A stretch of 64,000 nucleotides of DNA from the NCBI RefSeq assembly GCF_001693735.1, contig NZ_LWDV01000005.1, forward strand, positions 65,522 through 129,521. Direction: 5' to 3'. This document shows, one piece after another, positions 38,472 to 47,450 of this stretch. The stretch is from Orenia metallireducens. Lineage in GTDB: Bacteria > Bacillota > Halanaerobiia > Halobacteroidales > Halobacteroidaceae. Both the position numbers and the translations under genes were made by a program. How positions within the stretch are numbered: position 1 is the stretch's first letter; every line of letters begins with the position of its first letter. The notes below the pieces were generated by a model. The model was not told the DNA's origin. It saw only the letters and a list, made by a program, of their open reading frames with translations, and ran no database searches.

Positions 38472-39356
38472 CTAAATTTCAATGAGTAATTCTATAAATT
38501 TCTTACTAGCAATAGAGAAAGGAATATTCTTATTAGTCACAACTGCCAACTTTCGTTCTGGCAGTTTTTCTTTTATGTCTATTTTAAATATTTCACTATT
38601 ATCTCTATTGATACAGTAGTTAGGTACAAAGGAAATTCCTAATCCTATCTTAGCCATTTCAATTAAGAGGTCGATACTTCCTAGCTCTACCTCTGGAGTA
38701 ATCTCAACCTTAAATTTTTCCATTAATTCATCAAAGAATTTTCTTGTTGTTGTCTTCCTCTCTAACATTAAAATAGGATAATCAGCTAGAGTTTTAAGCT
38801 CAATCTCTCTTCCTTGAAGTTCTTTAAAATCATATCCGCTAATGAAAATATCTTTGAAAATAAAAATTTCATTAACCTCCATAAAATCTGTAATTTTATT
38901 ATTCGGAAGGTTAGTGATGATTAAGTCAATAGCACCTTGTTTTAATAGCTCTACACAGGTACTAGATGTTCTATTAGTAATTTGGATATGTATCTGGGGA
39001 TAAAGCTGATGAAATTTCTTCAGATAAGGTAACAAGAAATCCTTAGAGATAGTATCATTTGCTCCAATATGTATCTGTCCCTTTTCAAAGGAGTTAATCT
39101 CTTGAATATTTCTCTCACCACTTTTAATTAAATTAAGGGCAGGTTCAATATGTTTTAATAGTATTTCTCCTTCCTTACTAAGTTTAACTCTCTTTGTGCT
39201 TCTGATAAATAAGGAAGTATTCAATTCTTCTTCTAGAGATTTAATACTCTGACTAACAGCTGACTGGGAGATGAATAGCTCATCGGCAGCTTTTGAGAAG
39301 CTAAGATATTTAGCTACATAATAAAATACCTTGTATAGTTCATAGTTAATATTCAT
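38472..39356 (-). CDS. LysR-family transcriptional regulator
   Basis: A 294-residue LysR regulator: winged helix at residues 1-60 (FSKAADELFISQSAVSQSIKSLEEEL) and a periplasmic-binding-like effector domain (about 90-290). The effector is unknown. A 39-nt element containing CTAAT-N7-ATTAG lies two bases upstream of its start codon and again upstream of the adjacent patatin gene, which points to autoregulation and control of the patatin. A decayed second copy of the 3' part is at 36345-36542. Confidence 0.92.
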   Translation of the reverse strand: MNINYELYKVFYYVAKYLSFSKAADELFISQSAVSQSIKSLEEELNTSLFIRSTKRVKLSKEGEILLKHIEPALNLIKSGERNIQEINSFEKGQIHIGANDTISKDFLLPYLKKFHQLYPQIHIQITNRTSSTCVELLKQGAIDLIITNLPNNKITDFMEVNEIFIFKDIFISGYDFKELQGREIELKTLADYPILMLERKTTTRKFFDELMEKFKVEITPEVELGSIDLLIEMAKIGLGISFVPNYCINRDNSEIFKIDIKEKLPERKLAVVTNKNIPFSIASKKFIELLIEI

Positions 39357-39358
39357 TT

Positions 39359-39397
39359 ATAAGCACCTCTAATCAATAGTATTAGAATTATCAATTA
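39359..39397 (-). promoter_or_regulatory. Shared LysR-site element, copy A
   Basis: A 39-nt element with CTAAT (39369-39373) and ATTAG (39381-39385) as inverse halves, followed by AATTATCAATTA. It differs from copy B at 40771-40809 at about five positions. Confidence 0.65.
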
Positions 39398-39499
39398 TAA
39401 GAGTATATTGATAAATATCAAAACTTTAGTTTAAGTGTTATTTTTTTATGTAATTTAGATTTAAAAATTAAAAATAATATATAAGGATAGTAGGATAGT

Positions 39500-40696
39500 T
39501 TAATTAAAAATTACAGTAATTATATCTTCTAATAATGCATCTTTTACAGTCCGTGATAATAATTTATTATCTTTAATAAAGCTGGGAATATTATTACTTT
39601 CTAGTATTTTATTTTCAGGAAAAGCTTCTTTTATTTGCTTTATAAAATCATCAAGGTTATAAACTTTAAATCTTTCTATATCAATTTTTTCAGCTATAAA
39701 TTCTAATAAAGATAAAAGAATATCTTCATAATTACTCTGTTCATCAAGGTCTAATAAGACACTTAGCTTAGCAATAGCTTCTTCAAATAACATTCTATAG
39801 CCAGTTAATCCTTTTATATTTAATATTTTTCCTATTCTTGCAAGTTGCTCTTGATTAAGTTTTAGTAAAAGTTCTATATAGTCTTTCTCTTTTTTATCAA
39901 CATTAAGATAATATTTTTTTCCTTTTAAGTCATTAAAAACTTTAAGAGTATCAAAATAGCCTAATTTCAAATTATATCTTATTTGTTCTTGATCAAAATC
40001 AAGAGTTCTTCCTAAATCTTCATTAGGAGAGATATAAGTGATTTTTAGATCTTTATTTTTTATTTTGCGAACTCGTCCTATTCCAAAGGTTCTAATTGCA
40101 ATAATCTTTTTATATCCTTTTTTGGCTAGTAAATTTATAGGGAGATTATCATAAAAACCACCATCTAGAAATAAGTCACCATCTATCTTTTCCATTTTAA
40201 AAGTAGGCAGATAGGCACTAGCAATTAAATAATCTAATAATTTTCCTTTGGGTATATCTTCAATAAAGAGTTCCATTGCTTTTTTTTGAGAGATATTAAC
40301 GGTAACTATTCCAAAATCTATATCAGTATTTCTAATCTTTTTTTCATTGATATTCTCTGCAAGAAAGGATCTAATTTTATTTAATTCTATTCCCCCATTA
40401 TTAAAAATTTCTTTTATTTTATTAATCATATAATTTACATTCTTTTGGTTGAAATTAAACTCTCTTAATTCTTTAACTACTTCTTCATTAACATCAAATA
40501 TTTGAGAAGGCTTTAAATTATACCATAGATCATAGACATACTCTAAATCTTTACCTGCGATTAAAGCACCATTAATAGCTCCGATTGAAGTTCCAGAAAT
40601 TCCAGATATATTTAGACCTAATTCATTGATCGCTTTATAGGCTCCAATATGATAAGCACCTTTAGCACCGCCACCTTCTAAAACAAGACCATACAT
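39500..40696 (-). CDS. Patatin-like phospholipase
   Basis: A 398-residue protein with a patatin domain (about residues 1-200): oxyanion-hole GGGAKGAYH, nucleophile Ser in GTSIG, and catalytic Asp in LDGGFYDNLP. This is a Ser-Asp dyad lipid acyl hydrolase. The C-terminal half is helical and unclassified. ATG 40696 is preferred because the AGGAGG site directly precedes a GTG at 40705. Downstream of the LysR-site element copy B, and separated from the LysR gene by about 140 bases on the same strand. Confidence 0.9.
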   Translation of the reverse strand: MYGLVLEGGGAKGAYHIGAYKAINELGLNISGISGTSIGAINGALIAGKDLEYVYDLWYNLKPSQIFDVNEEVVKELREFNFNQKNVNYMINKIKEIFNNGGIELNKIRSFLAENINEKKIRNTDIDFGIVTVNISQKKAMELFIEDIPKGKLLDYLIASAYLPTFKMEKIDGDLFLDGGFYDNLPINLLAKKGYKKIIAIRTFGIGRVRKIKNKDLKITYISPNEDLGRTLDFDQEQIRYNLKLGYFDTLKVFNDLKGKKYYLNVDKKEKDYIELLLKLNQEQLARIGKILNIKGLTGYRMLFEEAIAKLSVLLDLDEQSNYEDILLSLLEFIAEKIDIERFKVYNLDDFIKQIKEAFPENKILESNNIPSFIKDNKLLSRTVKDALLEDIITVIFN

Positions 40697-40770
40697 CAAT
40701 GCCACCTCCTATTATTCTTATTATAATCTTTGATTTTTCAAAAAAATTTATAATTAATATTTAGTTAGAT

Positions 40771-40809
40771 ATAAGCGCTCCTAATCAATATTATTAGAAT
40801 TATTAATTT
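40771..40809. promoter_or_regulatory. Shared LysR-site element, copy B
   Basis: ATAAGC (40771-40776) then CTAAT (40781-40785), 7 bases, ATTAG (40793-40797), then AATTATTAATT. It lies in the divergent region between the patatin gene and purL, so it could control either. Confidence 0.65.
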
Positions 40810-40936
40810 TACTACTTAATGATATCATACTATAATGTAAGTGTACAGTTGATAGATTAAATTAAGCATTTCAGTTAATATAAATGAGTAAAAAAATGAA
40901 ATCTTTTGAACTTAAAATAAATAAGGAGGTTCCATC

Positions 40937-43900
40937 ATGTCCGAAATCAGAAGAGTTTATGTAGAGAAGAAAGAAGGATATAATGTACAAGCTAAACAAC
41001 TATTAGCTGATTTAAAAGAAAGCTTACAGCTAGAAAATTTAGAAAATGTTAGAATAGTAAATAGATATGATATCTCTAATATATCGGAAGAAGCCTATCA
41101 GCAAGCATGTTATACAATCTTATCAGAACCGACGGTAGACAATTTATCTGAAGAAGAGTTAGAATTATCTCAATCAGAGACAGCCTTTGGAGTAGAGTAT
41201 TTACCAGGACAATATGATCAGAGAGCAGATTCAGCAGAGCAGTGTATGCAGATATTAAATAATGATGAAAAGCCGATTGTTAGAGCAGCAAGGGTAATTG
41301 TATTAAAGGGAGACTTAACAGTAGAAGAGATAGAGAAGATTAAAGAATATTATATTAATCCTGTAGATTCAAGAGAAGCAGATTTGGCAAAGCCAGAAAC
41401 TTTAGAGATGAAGTATGAAGTTCCAACAGAAATAGAGATAATTGATGGTTTCATTGAAGCTGATGGAGCAGGTATAGAGAATTTATTAGCTGAATTGGGA
41501 CTAGCTATGAGTAAAGAGGATTTACTCCATACTCAAAAATACTTTAGAGATACAGAGCAGAGAAATCCTACAATTACAGAGATCAGATTATTAGATACCT
41601 ACTGGTCAGACCATTGTCGCCATACAACCTTCTTAACTAAGATAGAGGATGTAGAGATAGAAGAGGATAAATATACTAAGCCAATCGCTGAGGCTTATGC
41701 AGAGTATTTAGCAGGAAGAGAAGTAGTTTATGAGGGTAAAGAGAAGGATATTTGTTTGATGGATATCGCTTTAATGGGGATGAAAGAGTTAAGAAAAGAT
41801 GGTAAGTTAGAGGACTTAGAAGTCTCTAATGAAGTTAATGCAGCTAGTATAGTTGTTCCTGTCGATGCTGATGGTGAGGAAGAGGAATGGCTAGTAATGT
41901 TTAAAAATGAAACTCATAACCATCCTACAGAGATTGAGCCCTTTGGTGGAGCGGCAACTTGTTTAGGTGGAGCTATTCGTGACCCATTATCAGGTCGCTC
42001 TTATGTCTATCAAGCGATGCGAATTACAGGAAGTGGAGACCCAAGAACTCCAATAGAAGAGACAATACCAGGTAAGTTACCACAGAAGAAGATAGCCCAA
42101 GAGGCTTCCCATGGTTATAGTTCCTATGGAAACCAGATTGGACTAGCAACAGGAATGGTACAAGAGATTTATGATGAAAAATATCTAGCTAAGCATATGG
42201 AGATAGGTGCAGTAGTAGCAGCAGCACCTAAGGAGAATGTTGTTAGAGGAACTGCTGAGCCAGGAGATATCATCATCCTTTTAGGTGGACAGACAGGGCG
42301 TGATGGTTGTGGTGGTGCTACAGGTTCATCAAAAGCCCATACAGAAGAGTCGATTGAAGAGTGTGGTGCAGAAGTACAAAAAGGAAACCCACCTACCGAG
42401 AGAAAGATTCAAAGATTATTTAGAAATCCTAAGGTAAGTAAGATGATTAAGGTCTGTAATGACTTTGGTGCTGGTGGTGTATCAGTAGCAATTGGTGAGT
42501 TAGCTGATGCTTTAGAGATTAATCTAGATGCTGTACCAAAGAAGTATGCAGGGTTAGATGGAACAGAATTGGCTATATCTGAGTCCCAAGAACGAATGGC
42601 TGTAGTAATAGATAAAGAGAATGTAGAGAAGTTTATAGAGTTATCAGAGACAGAGAACTTAGAAGCAACTGTAGTTGCAGAGGTCAAAGGTCATAGAAGA
42701 TTGATCATGAGATGGCAAGGTAATGATATAGTAAATATCAGTAGAGACTTCTTAGATACCAATGGTGCAACTCAAAAAACTAAAGTAGTAGTTAAGAAGC
42801 CTCAAGAAGAAAGCTACTTTAAAACAGCTATAAAGACGAGATTATCAGCAGGGAAGGATTTAAAAGAAAAATGGTTAGAGAATATCTCAGATATTAATGT
42901 CTGTAGTCAAAAGGGATTAGTAGAAAAATTTGACAGCTCAATTGGGGCAGGGACTGTACTGATGCCTTTTGGAGGAAAGTATCAATTGACCCCTACACAG
43001 AGTATGGTAGCTAAGATACCTATGTTAGAAGGTGATACAACTACAGGTACTATTATGAGTCATGGTTACAACTCAAAGCTATCCACTTGGAGTCCATTCC
43101 ATGGAGCCTTGTATGCAGTAATTGAATCAGTAGCAAAGGTAGTAGCTACTGGTGGAAGTTATGAGAAAATTAGATTTACCTTCCAAGAATACTTTGAAAG
43201 ATTAAATAATGATTATTCTAAATGGGGTAAACCTTTTAGTGCATTATTAGGAGCTTATTATGCCCAAAAGAGATTTGGTTTACCTGCAATTGGTGGTAAG
43301 GACAGTATGTCAGGAACCTTTAATGAGATTAATGTACCACCAACATTAGTATCTTTTGCAGTAGATACAGTAGATGTAAATGATGTTATCTCACCAGAAT
43401 TTAAAGATACTGATAGTCAGCTAGTTTATCTACCAGTAGAGAAAGATACAGCTGAAATGCCTGATTTTGATAAATTAATGATTGCTTACAACAAAGTAAC
43501 TGAATTAATTAAAGCAGGAAAAGTCTTAGCAGCTCAAGCAATAACTTTAGGTGGTATCGCAGAAGCAGTAACTAAGATGAGCTTTGGTAATAAGATAGGT
43601 ATTACATTCCAAAGCAAAATAGAAGACGATAAGTTATTTACTCCAGATTATGGAGCACTTGTTTTAGAAGTAAAAGCAGCAGAAGATTTAGCAGAGTTAT
43701 TTGGAGAAGTAGAGTATGAAGTCTTAGGTACAACAAATAATGAAGAAATTATCAAAGTTAATGGTGTAGAACTAGCTATCGATGAAACGATAAATGCTTG
43801 GGAGAAACCTTTAGAGAAGATATATAAGACTAAGACTGAGGAAGATACTAAAGATTATGAGTTCAAGCCATATAAAGTAGAAGAGATTTATACACCCAAG

Positions 43901-44713
43901 ATTAAGGTGGCAAAGCCTAAAGTCTTAATACCAGTCTTCCCTGGAACAAACTGTGAATATGATACAGCAAAACAGTTCGAGCAAGCAGGGGCAGAGGTAG
44001 AGACCTTAGTATTTAAGAACTTAAAGCCTCAGCAGATAGAAGAGTCAATAAAAGCTATGGCAGAGTCAATTAATAGCTCTCAGATAGTAATGTTAGCAGG
44101 AGGATTTAGTGCAGGAGATGAGCCTGAAGGTTCTGGTAAATTTATAGCAACAGTCTTTAGAAATCCTCAGATTAAAGAAGCGGTAATGAACCTATTAAAT
44201 AATCGAGATGGATTAATGCTAGGTATCTGTAACGGTTTCCAAGCTTTAATTAAGTTAGGTTTAGTACCTTATGGAGAGATTAGAGAATTGACAGAGGATG
44301 CACCTACATTAACTTATAATACAATCGGACGCCATGTATCATGTATCGCAAATACAAGGATAGTATCAAATAAATCACCATGGTTAGCCAATGTTGAGTT
44401 AGGGGATGTTCATGCAATTCCCGTATCACATGGAGAAGGTCGCTTTGTAGCTAGTGAAGAGGTTGCTAAAGAACTCTTTGCTAAGGGGCAGGTAGCTACT
44501 CAATATGTAGATTTAGCTGGAAATCCAAGTTCTGATATAGCCTTTAATCCTAACGGTTCAGTTTATGCTATAGAAGGTATTACAAGTCCTGATGGTAGAG
44601 TATTAGGTAAGATGGGACATTCAGAACGAATCGGAACTAATGTATCTAAGAATATAATTGGTAAGAAAGACCAGATGTTATTTAAAGCTGGGGTAGAGTA
44701 TTTTAAAAAATAA
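40937..44713 (+). CDS. purL: Phosphoribosylformylglycinamidine synthase, large single-chain form
   Basis: Converts FGAR to FGAM with glutamine and ATP. At 1258 residues it contains both the synthetase and the glutaminase that in Bacillus are split into PurS, PurQ and PurL. Synthetase motifs include DTYWSDHCRHTTF, NETHNHPTEIEPFGGAATC and GGKDSMSGTF; the C-terminal glutaminase has PVFPGTNCEYDTA, the catalytic Cys in LGICNGFQ and His/Glu in SHGEGRF. It resembles the clostridial type of large PurL. It is separated from the other pur genes by more than 20 kb and has no riboswitch in its leader; AAGGAGG precedes the ATG. TATAAT at 40831-40836 may be the -10 box. Confidence 0.96.
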   Translation: MSEIRRVYVEKKEGYNVQAKQLLADLKESLQLENLENVRIVNRYDISNISEEAYQQACYTILSEPTVDNLSEEELELSQSETAFGVEYLPGQYDQRADSAEQCMQILNNDEKPIVRAARVIVLKGDLTVEEIEKIKEYYINPVDSREADLAKPETLEMKYEVPTEIEIIDGFIEADGAGIENLLAELGLAMSKEDLLHTQKYFRDTEQRNPTITEIRLLDTYWSDHCRHTTFLTKIEDVEIEEDKYTKPIAEAYAEYLAGREVVYEGKEKDICLMDIALMGMKELRKDGKLEDLEVSNEVNAASIVVPVDADGEEEEWLVMFKNETHNHPTEIEPFGGAATCLGGAIRDPLSGRSYVYQAMRITGSGDPRTPIEETIPGKLPQKKIAQEASHGYSSYGNQIGLATGMVQEIYDEKYLAKHMEIGAVVAAAPKENVVRGTAEPGDIIILLGGQTGRDGCGGATGSSKAHTEESIEECGAEVQKGNPPTERKIQRLFRNPKVSKMIKVCNDFGAGGVSVAIGELADALEINLDAVPKKYAGLDGTELAISESQERMAVVIDKENVEKFIELSETENLEATVVAEVKGHRRLIMRWQGNDIVNISRDFLDTNGATQKTKVVVKKPQEESYFKTAIKTRLSAGKDLKEKWLENISDINVCSQKGLVEKFDSSIGAGTVLMPFGGKYQLTPTQSMVAKIPMLEGDTTTGTIMSHGYNSKLSTWSPFHGALYAVIESVAKVVATGGSYEKIRFTFQEYFERLNNDYSKWGKPFSALLGAYYAQKRFGLPAIGGKDSMSGTFNEINVPPTLVSFAVDTVDVNDVISPEFKDTDSQLVYLPVEKDTAEMPDFDKLMIAYNKVTELIKAGKVLAAQAITLGGIAEAVTKMSFGNKIGITFQSKIEDDKLFTPDYGALVLEVKAAEDLAELFGEVEYEVLGTTNNEEIIKVNGVELAIDETINAWEKPLEKIYKTKTEEDTKDYEFKPYKVEEIYTPKIKVAKPKVLIPVFPGTNCEYDTAKQFEQAGAEVETLVFKNLKPQQIEESIKAMAESINSSQIVMLAGGFSAGDEPEGSGKFIATVFRNPQIKEAVMNLLNNRDGLMLGICNGFQALIKLGLVPYGEIRELTEDAPTLTYNTIGRHVSCIANTRIVSNKSPWLANVELGDVHAIPVSHGEGRFVASEEVAKELFAKGQVATQYVDLAGNPSSDIAFNPNGSVYAIEGITSPDGRVLGKMGHSERIGTNVSKNIIGKKDQMLFKAGVEYFKK

Positions 44714-44726
44714 ATAGTGAAATTGC

Positions 44727-44761
44727 AAGAGACTACAGATTAATCTGTAGTCTCTTTTTTA
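44727..44761 (+). terminator. Terminator after purL
   Basis: A 15-bp perfect palindrome (44727-44741 with 44742-44756) ending in a T-run. Confidence 0.9.
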
Positions 44762-44869
44762 ATTTATGATATTAACTTTTTGTAATAAGTACTATTTTCC
44801 AGAAAGTACATATAACAAAGAAGGGGCTATAACTATATATTGATTATAAGGTAGCCGGTTATCTAGGAG

Positions 44870-46141
44870 GTGGTGAAGATAAATAAATTAAGGATTAATC
44901 TCTCATTAAGTGGAGGAGGAATTAAAGGAATAGCCCATTTGGGTGGAATTAAGGCTTTGGAGGAAGATAATATTGAGATTGTAGGGATTGCAGGGAGTTC
45001 AGCAGGGGCTATTATAGCAGCACTTTATGGTGCAGGCTATAATTGTGAAGAGCTAAAGGCAATTATGTATGAGCATGACTTTGATGAATTTAAGGATAAC
45101 TTCTCTTTAATCAGATTAGCTAGAAATTATGGTTTATATCAAGGTAAGAGTGTTTTGAAGTGGATGAGGTCTAAATTAGCTTCTAGAGGAATTAGAACTT
45201 TTAAAGATTTTGATAAAGATGTTAATATTATAGCATCTAATGTTAATTATAAGAGACCCAAGGTTTTTTCTAAAGGTTATACTCCTAATGTATCAGTTGC
45301 AGAAGCAGTAAGGATGTCAATGAGTATTCCAGTCCTATATGTACCTTATTACTATAAATCTAATCTCTATGTTGATGGTGGTGTAATGAATAATTTACCT
45401 TTGAAGGTTTTTAATCGGTCACGTCTACCTTGCTTAGGATTTATGCTAGTAGAAGAAGTAGGAAATAGAGCGAAAAAGATAAATGGTTTTATTGAATATC
45501 TATCTGCGATAATGGAGATGATTATTATAGTAAATGAACAAAGGCAGATTGAGTTATCTAGGTCTCATATTATAGCTATTCCTACAGGCAAGATTAGAGC
45601 TACAGATTTTTCTTTGGGCAAGGAGGATAAGGACTGGTTATATAACTCTGGCTATACTAATGCTAAGAAAAAACTGGAATATTTTAAAGACAGGCGTTTA
45701 AGAAAGGGAATAGCCACTTTTAAAGGGATAGAGGATATAGATAATATAAAAGGGACTCTTATAGAGCTAGAGGAATTTGCTGAAGAGATGATAGATTTCT
45801 TGAAATTTAGGATAGAAATTAGTTCTTTTGATACTATAATTTCTTTTGATAGTGATGATTATCTATTCTCCTATTTTGTAGCTCAAAAGTTGAACAAAAG
45901 ATTTACAGTTATTAATCAAGACAAGGAGAATATTGAATATCGTTATAGCCAAATTAGGGCTAATGATAAGGCGATAATACTCAATTTTAAGAATAACCCC
46001 AACGCATTCCTGGATATACTAAATAATGATAAAATATGTTCACTCAAACTAAAGGGTATCTTCTCTTTTATTAAACGCCAAAAAGATGATGTTAGGCTAT
46101 TAGAGTATGGTTTGATCTCTGATTCTTGTTATAATTTATAG
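44870..46141 (+). CDS. Patatin-like phospholipase with extra C-terminal domain
   Basis: A protein of about 423 residues with a patatin domain (about 8-200): GGGIKGIAHLGG oxyanion hole, nucleophile in GSSAG, Asp in VDGGVMNNLPL. The last 140 residues form a separate domain (TIISFDSDDYLFSYFVAQKL, NDKAIILNF) that vaguely recalls a phosphoribosyltransferase-like alpha/beta fold; this is a weak guess. The start is GTG 44870 or 44873, both very close to AGGAGG, so it is uncertain. Different from the patatin at 39500 in its C-terminal half. Confidence 0.85.
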   Translation: MVKINKLRINLSLSGGGIKGIAHLGGIKALEEDNIEIVGIAGSSAGAIIAALYGAGYNCEELKAIMYEHDFDEFKDNFSLIRLARNYGLYQGKSVLKWMRSKLASRGIRTFKDFDKDVNIIASNVNYKRPKVFSKGYTPNVSVAEAVRMSMSIPVLYVPYYYKSNLYVDGGVMNNLPLKVFNRSRLPCLGFMLVEEVGNRAKKINGFIEYLSAIMEMIIIVNEQRQIELSRSHIIAIPTGKIRATDFSLGKEDKDWLYNSGYTNAKKKLEYFKDRRLRKGIATFKGIEDIDNIKGTLIELEEFAEEMIDFLKFRIEISSFDTIISFDSDDYLFSYFVAQKLNKRFTVINQDKENIEYRYSQIRANDKAIILNFKNNPNAFLDILNNDKICSLKLKGIFSFIKRQKDDVRLLEYGLISDSCYNL

Positions 46142-46186
46142 ATTGTTATTTTGATAATAATAATCACTGTTATTTTTTTAAACCCC

Positions 46187-46215
46187 TTGACAAACCTATA
46201 TAAAAATAATATACT
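46187..46215 (+). promoter_or_regulatory. Sigma-A promoter of the rubrerythrin gene
   Basis: TTGACA (46187-46192), 17-bp spacer, TATACT (46210-46215). Confidence 0.85.
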
Positions 46216-46218
46216 ATT

Positions 46219-46243
46219 ATCAGTAACAATTACTAATACTGAT
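46219..46243 (+). promoter_or_regulatory. Inverted repeat at the rubrerythrin transcription start
   Basis: ATCAGTA (46219-46225) and TACTGAT (46237-46243), 11-base spacer, directly after the -10 box. A repressor site is plausible; it does not match the usual PerR box well. Confidence 0.45.
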
Positions 46244-46276
46244 TAAAGAGTAAATACATATAAGGAGGAATTTGAT

Positions 46277-46696
46277 ATGGATTTTGTAACTGAAAACAAA
46301 TTAGGAGCAACTAAAGGGACAGAGTTAGAAAAGGTTGTGGATGGACAGTTTAAAGGAGAGACTCAAGAAACAGGATTATATTTAGCTATGGCGCGTCAGG
46401 CACAAAGAGAAGGATATCCTGAGGTAGCAGAAGTATTAAAGAGAATAGCTATAGAAGAGGCTGAACATGCAGCTAGATTTGCTGAATTAAATGGTAAAAT
46501 TTCTGCTTCTACAAAAGAGAACATTGAGAAGATGCTACAAGGAGAGCAAGGTGCTAATAAGATGAAGCATAAGGCTGCTGTAACTGCTAAAGAAGAAAAT
46601 CTAGATGCAGCTAATGATGTCTTTAATGAGTCTGCTAAAGATGAAGCTAGACATGCTGCTATGTTAAAGGGTATGTTAGATAGATATTTTGGATAA
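46277..46696 (+). CDS. Rubrerythrin-family diiron protein without rubredoxin domain
   Basis: A 139-residue four-helix ferritin-like protein. Diiron ligands are in [20 protein letters not shown] and [11 protein letters not shown], the ExxH pattern of rubrerythrins. The C-terminal rubredoxin domain is absent, so it is an erythrin/sulerythrin-type protein that needs an external electron donor. Likely role: peroxide reduction in an anaerobe. Monocistronic, with a strong promoter and terminator. Confidence 0.92.
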   Translation: MDFVTENKLGATKGTELEKVVDGQFKGETQETGLYLAMARQAQREGYPEVAEVLKRIAIEEAEHAARFAELNGKISASTKENIEKMLQGEQGANKMKHKAAVTAKEENLDAANDVFNESAKDEARHAAMLKGMLDRYFG

Positions 46697-46713
46697 TAAC
46701 TTAAAAACTGAAT

Positions 46714-46760
46714 AAAATACAAATAAAAAGAGGAAAAAACCCTCTTTTTATTTGTATTTT
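46714..46760 (+). terminator. Terminator after the rubrerythrin gene
   Basis: A 20-bp perfect stem (46714-46733 with 46741-46760), 7-nt loop, T-rich 3' arm. Confidence 0.85.
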
Positions 46761-47005
46761 GTAAAAAATTCTTTAATAATGATTCTCTGTATAAATATTG
46801 ATTTAAATTGTAGCATTGATTAGTATTTATTTTAAATAATATAAAGTAACTTAGTTAGTAATTTATATTAAAAAATTATAAAAAAAGAAAGTTAAGCAGG
46901 AATATTATTATAAATATAGAAATTAGTAATTAAAGTCATATTAGATTGTTTTTGAAAATTTATTATAAGTTATCAAATAAAATATTATAATTAGAATAAT
47001 ATGTC

Positions 47006-47034
47006 TTGACAGTATATATAGTTATAGTTATAAT
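47006..47034 (+). promoter_or_regulatory. Perfect-consensus sigma-A promoter of the malE-like operon
   Basis: TTGACA (47006-47011), 17-bp spacer, TATAAT (47029-47034). The start would be near 47041. Confidence 0.85.
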
Positions 47035-47064
47035 TATAGTGAAACTATTAAAATTTAAGGGCAA

Positions 47065-47130
47065 GATTGTATAAGTTTACAAGCACCCCGGCAATGATTG
47101 TTAGATACAATTATTGGTGGGTTTTATTTA
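47065..47130 (+). terminator. Attenuator-like hairpin 1 in the malE leader
   Basis: CAATGATTGT (47092-47101) pairs with ACAATTATTG (47107-47116), extended by ACCC/GGGT below an internal loop, then TTTTATTT. GATTGTAT at 47065-47072 can instead pair with ATACAATT (47105-47112), which would break the hairpin. Such alternative pairing is typical of transcription attenuation. Confidence 0.55.
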
Positions 47131-47246
47131 TATAAGCATAGTAATTATTCATTTTTTATGATAAGATAATAAAAATAAGGAAATAAGATATAGTTTACAA
47201 CTGAATGATATAAGGTGATTTAAGATAATTCTAATAAGATAATAAT

Positions 47247-47365
47247 CCCAATAAGTTAAAGAGTTATTTACCCTTGGGGAGATATTGTATAGTGTAGTGG
47301 GTTAAATTACGTTGTGCAATCGCTTTACCAAATGGTATTTATTTAATTTATTGGGGTTTATTTTA
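47247..47365 (+). terminator. Second terminator-like structure in the malE leader
   Basis: CCCAATAA (47247-47254) can pair with TTATTGGG (47348-47355), followed by GTTTATTTTATTT. The enclosed 93 bases are structured and include GTGCAATCGCTTTACC (47315-47330), which loosely recalls a LacI/CcpA operator. The tail resembles that of hairpin 1. Confidence 0.4.
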
Positions 47366-47450
47366 TTTATATATAGTATTTTTTGTAAGTTAAGAAATAA
47401 GTTTTTAGGTTTTAATATTTTAATTAAATAAAATTAGGAGGGAATTATTG

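Larger units (their letters stand above)
46761..47450 (+). other. Long regulatory leader region upstream of malE
   Basis: 690 bases without a gene. It holds a perfect-consensus promoter at 47006, a hairpin with T-tract at 47084-47130, and a longer-range stem with T-tract at 47247-47365. The 5' untranslated region would be about 410 bases. No known riboswitch class is recognised. Confidence 0.6.

Noticed and set aside
47054..47100. Cyclic-di-GMP-I riboswitch in the malE leader (GGGCAA and CCCCGGC)
   Set aside because: The conserved order and tetraloop/receptor elements of that class are missing.
47313..47330. CcpA cre site in the malE leader
   Set aside because: Several mismatches to the cre consensus and only partial symmetry; kept only as a note in the leader entry.
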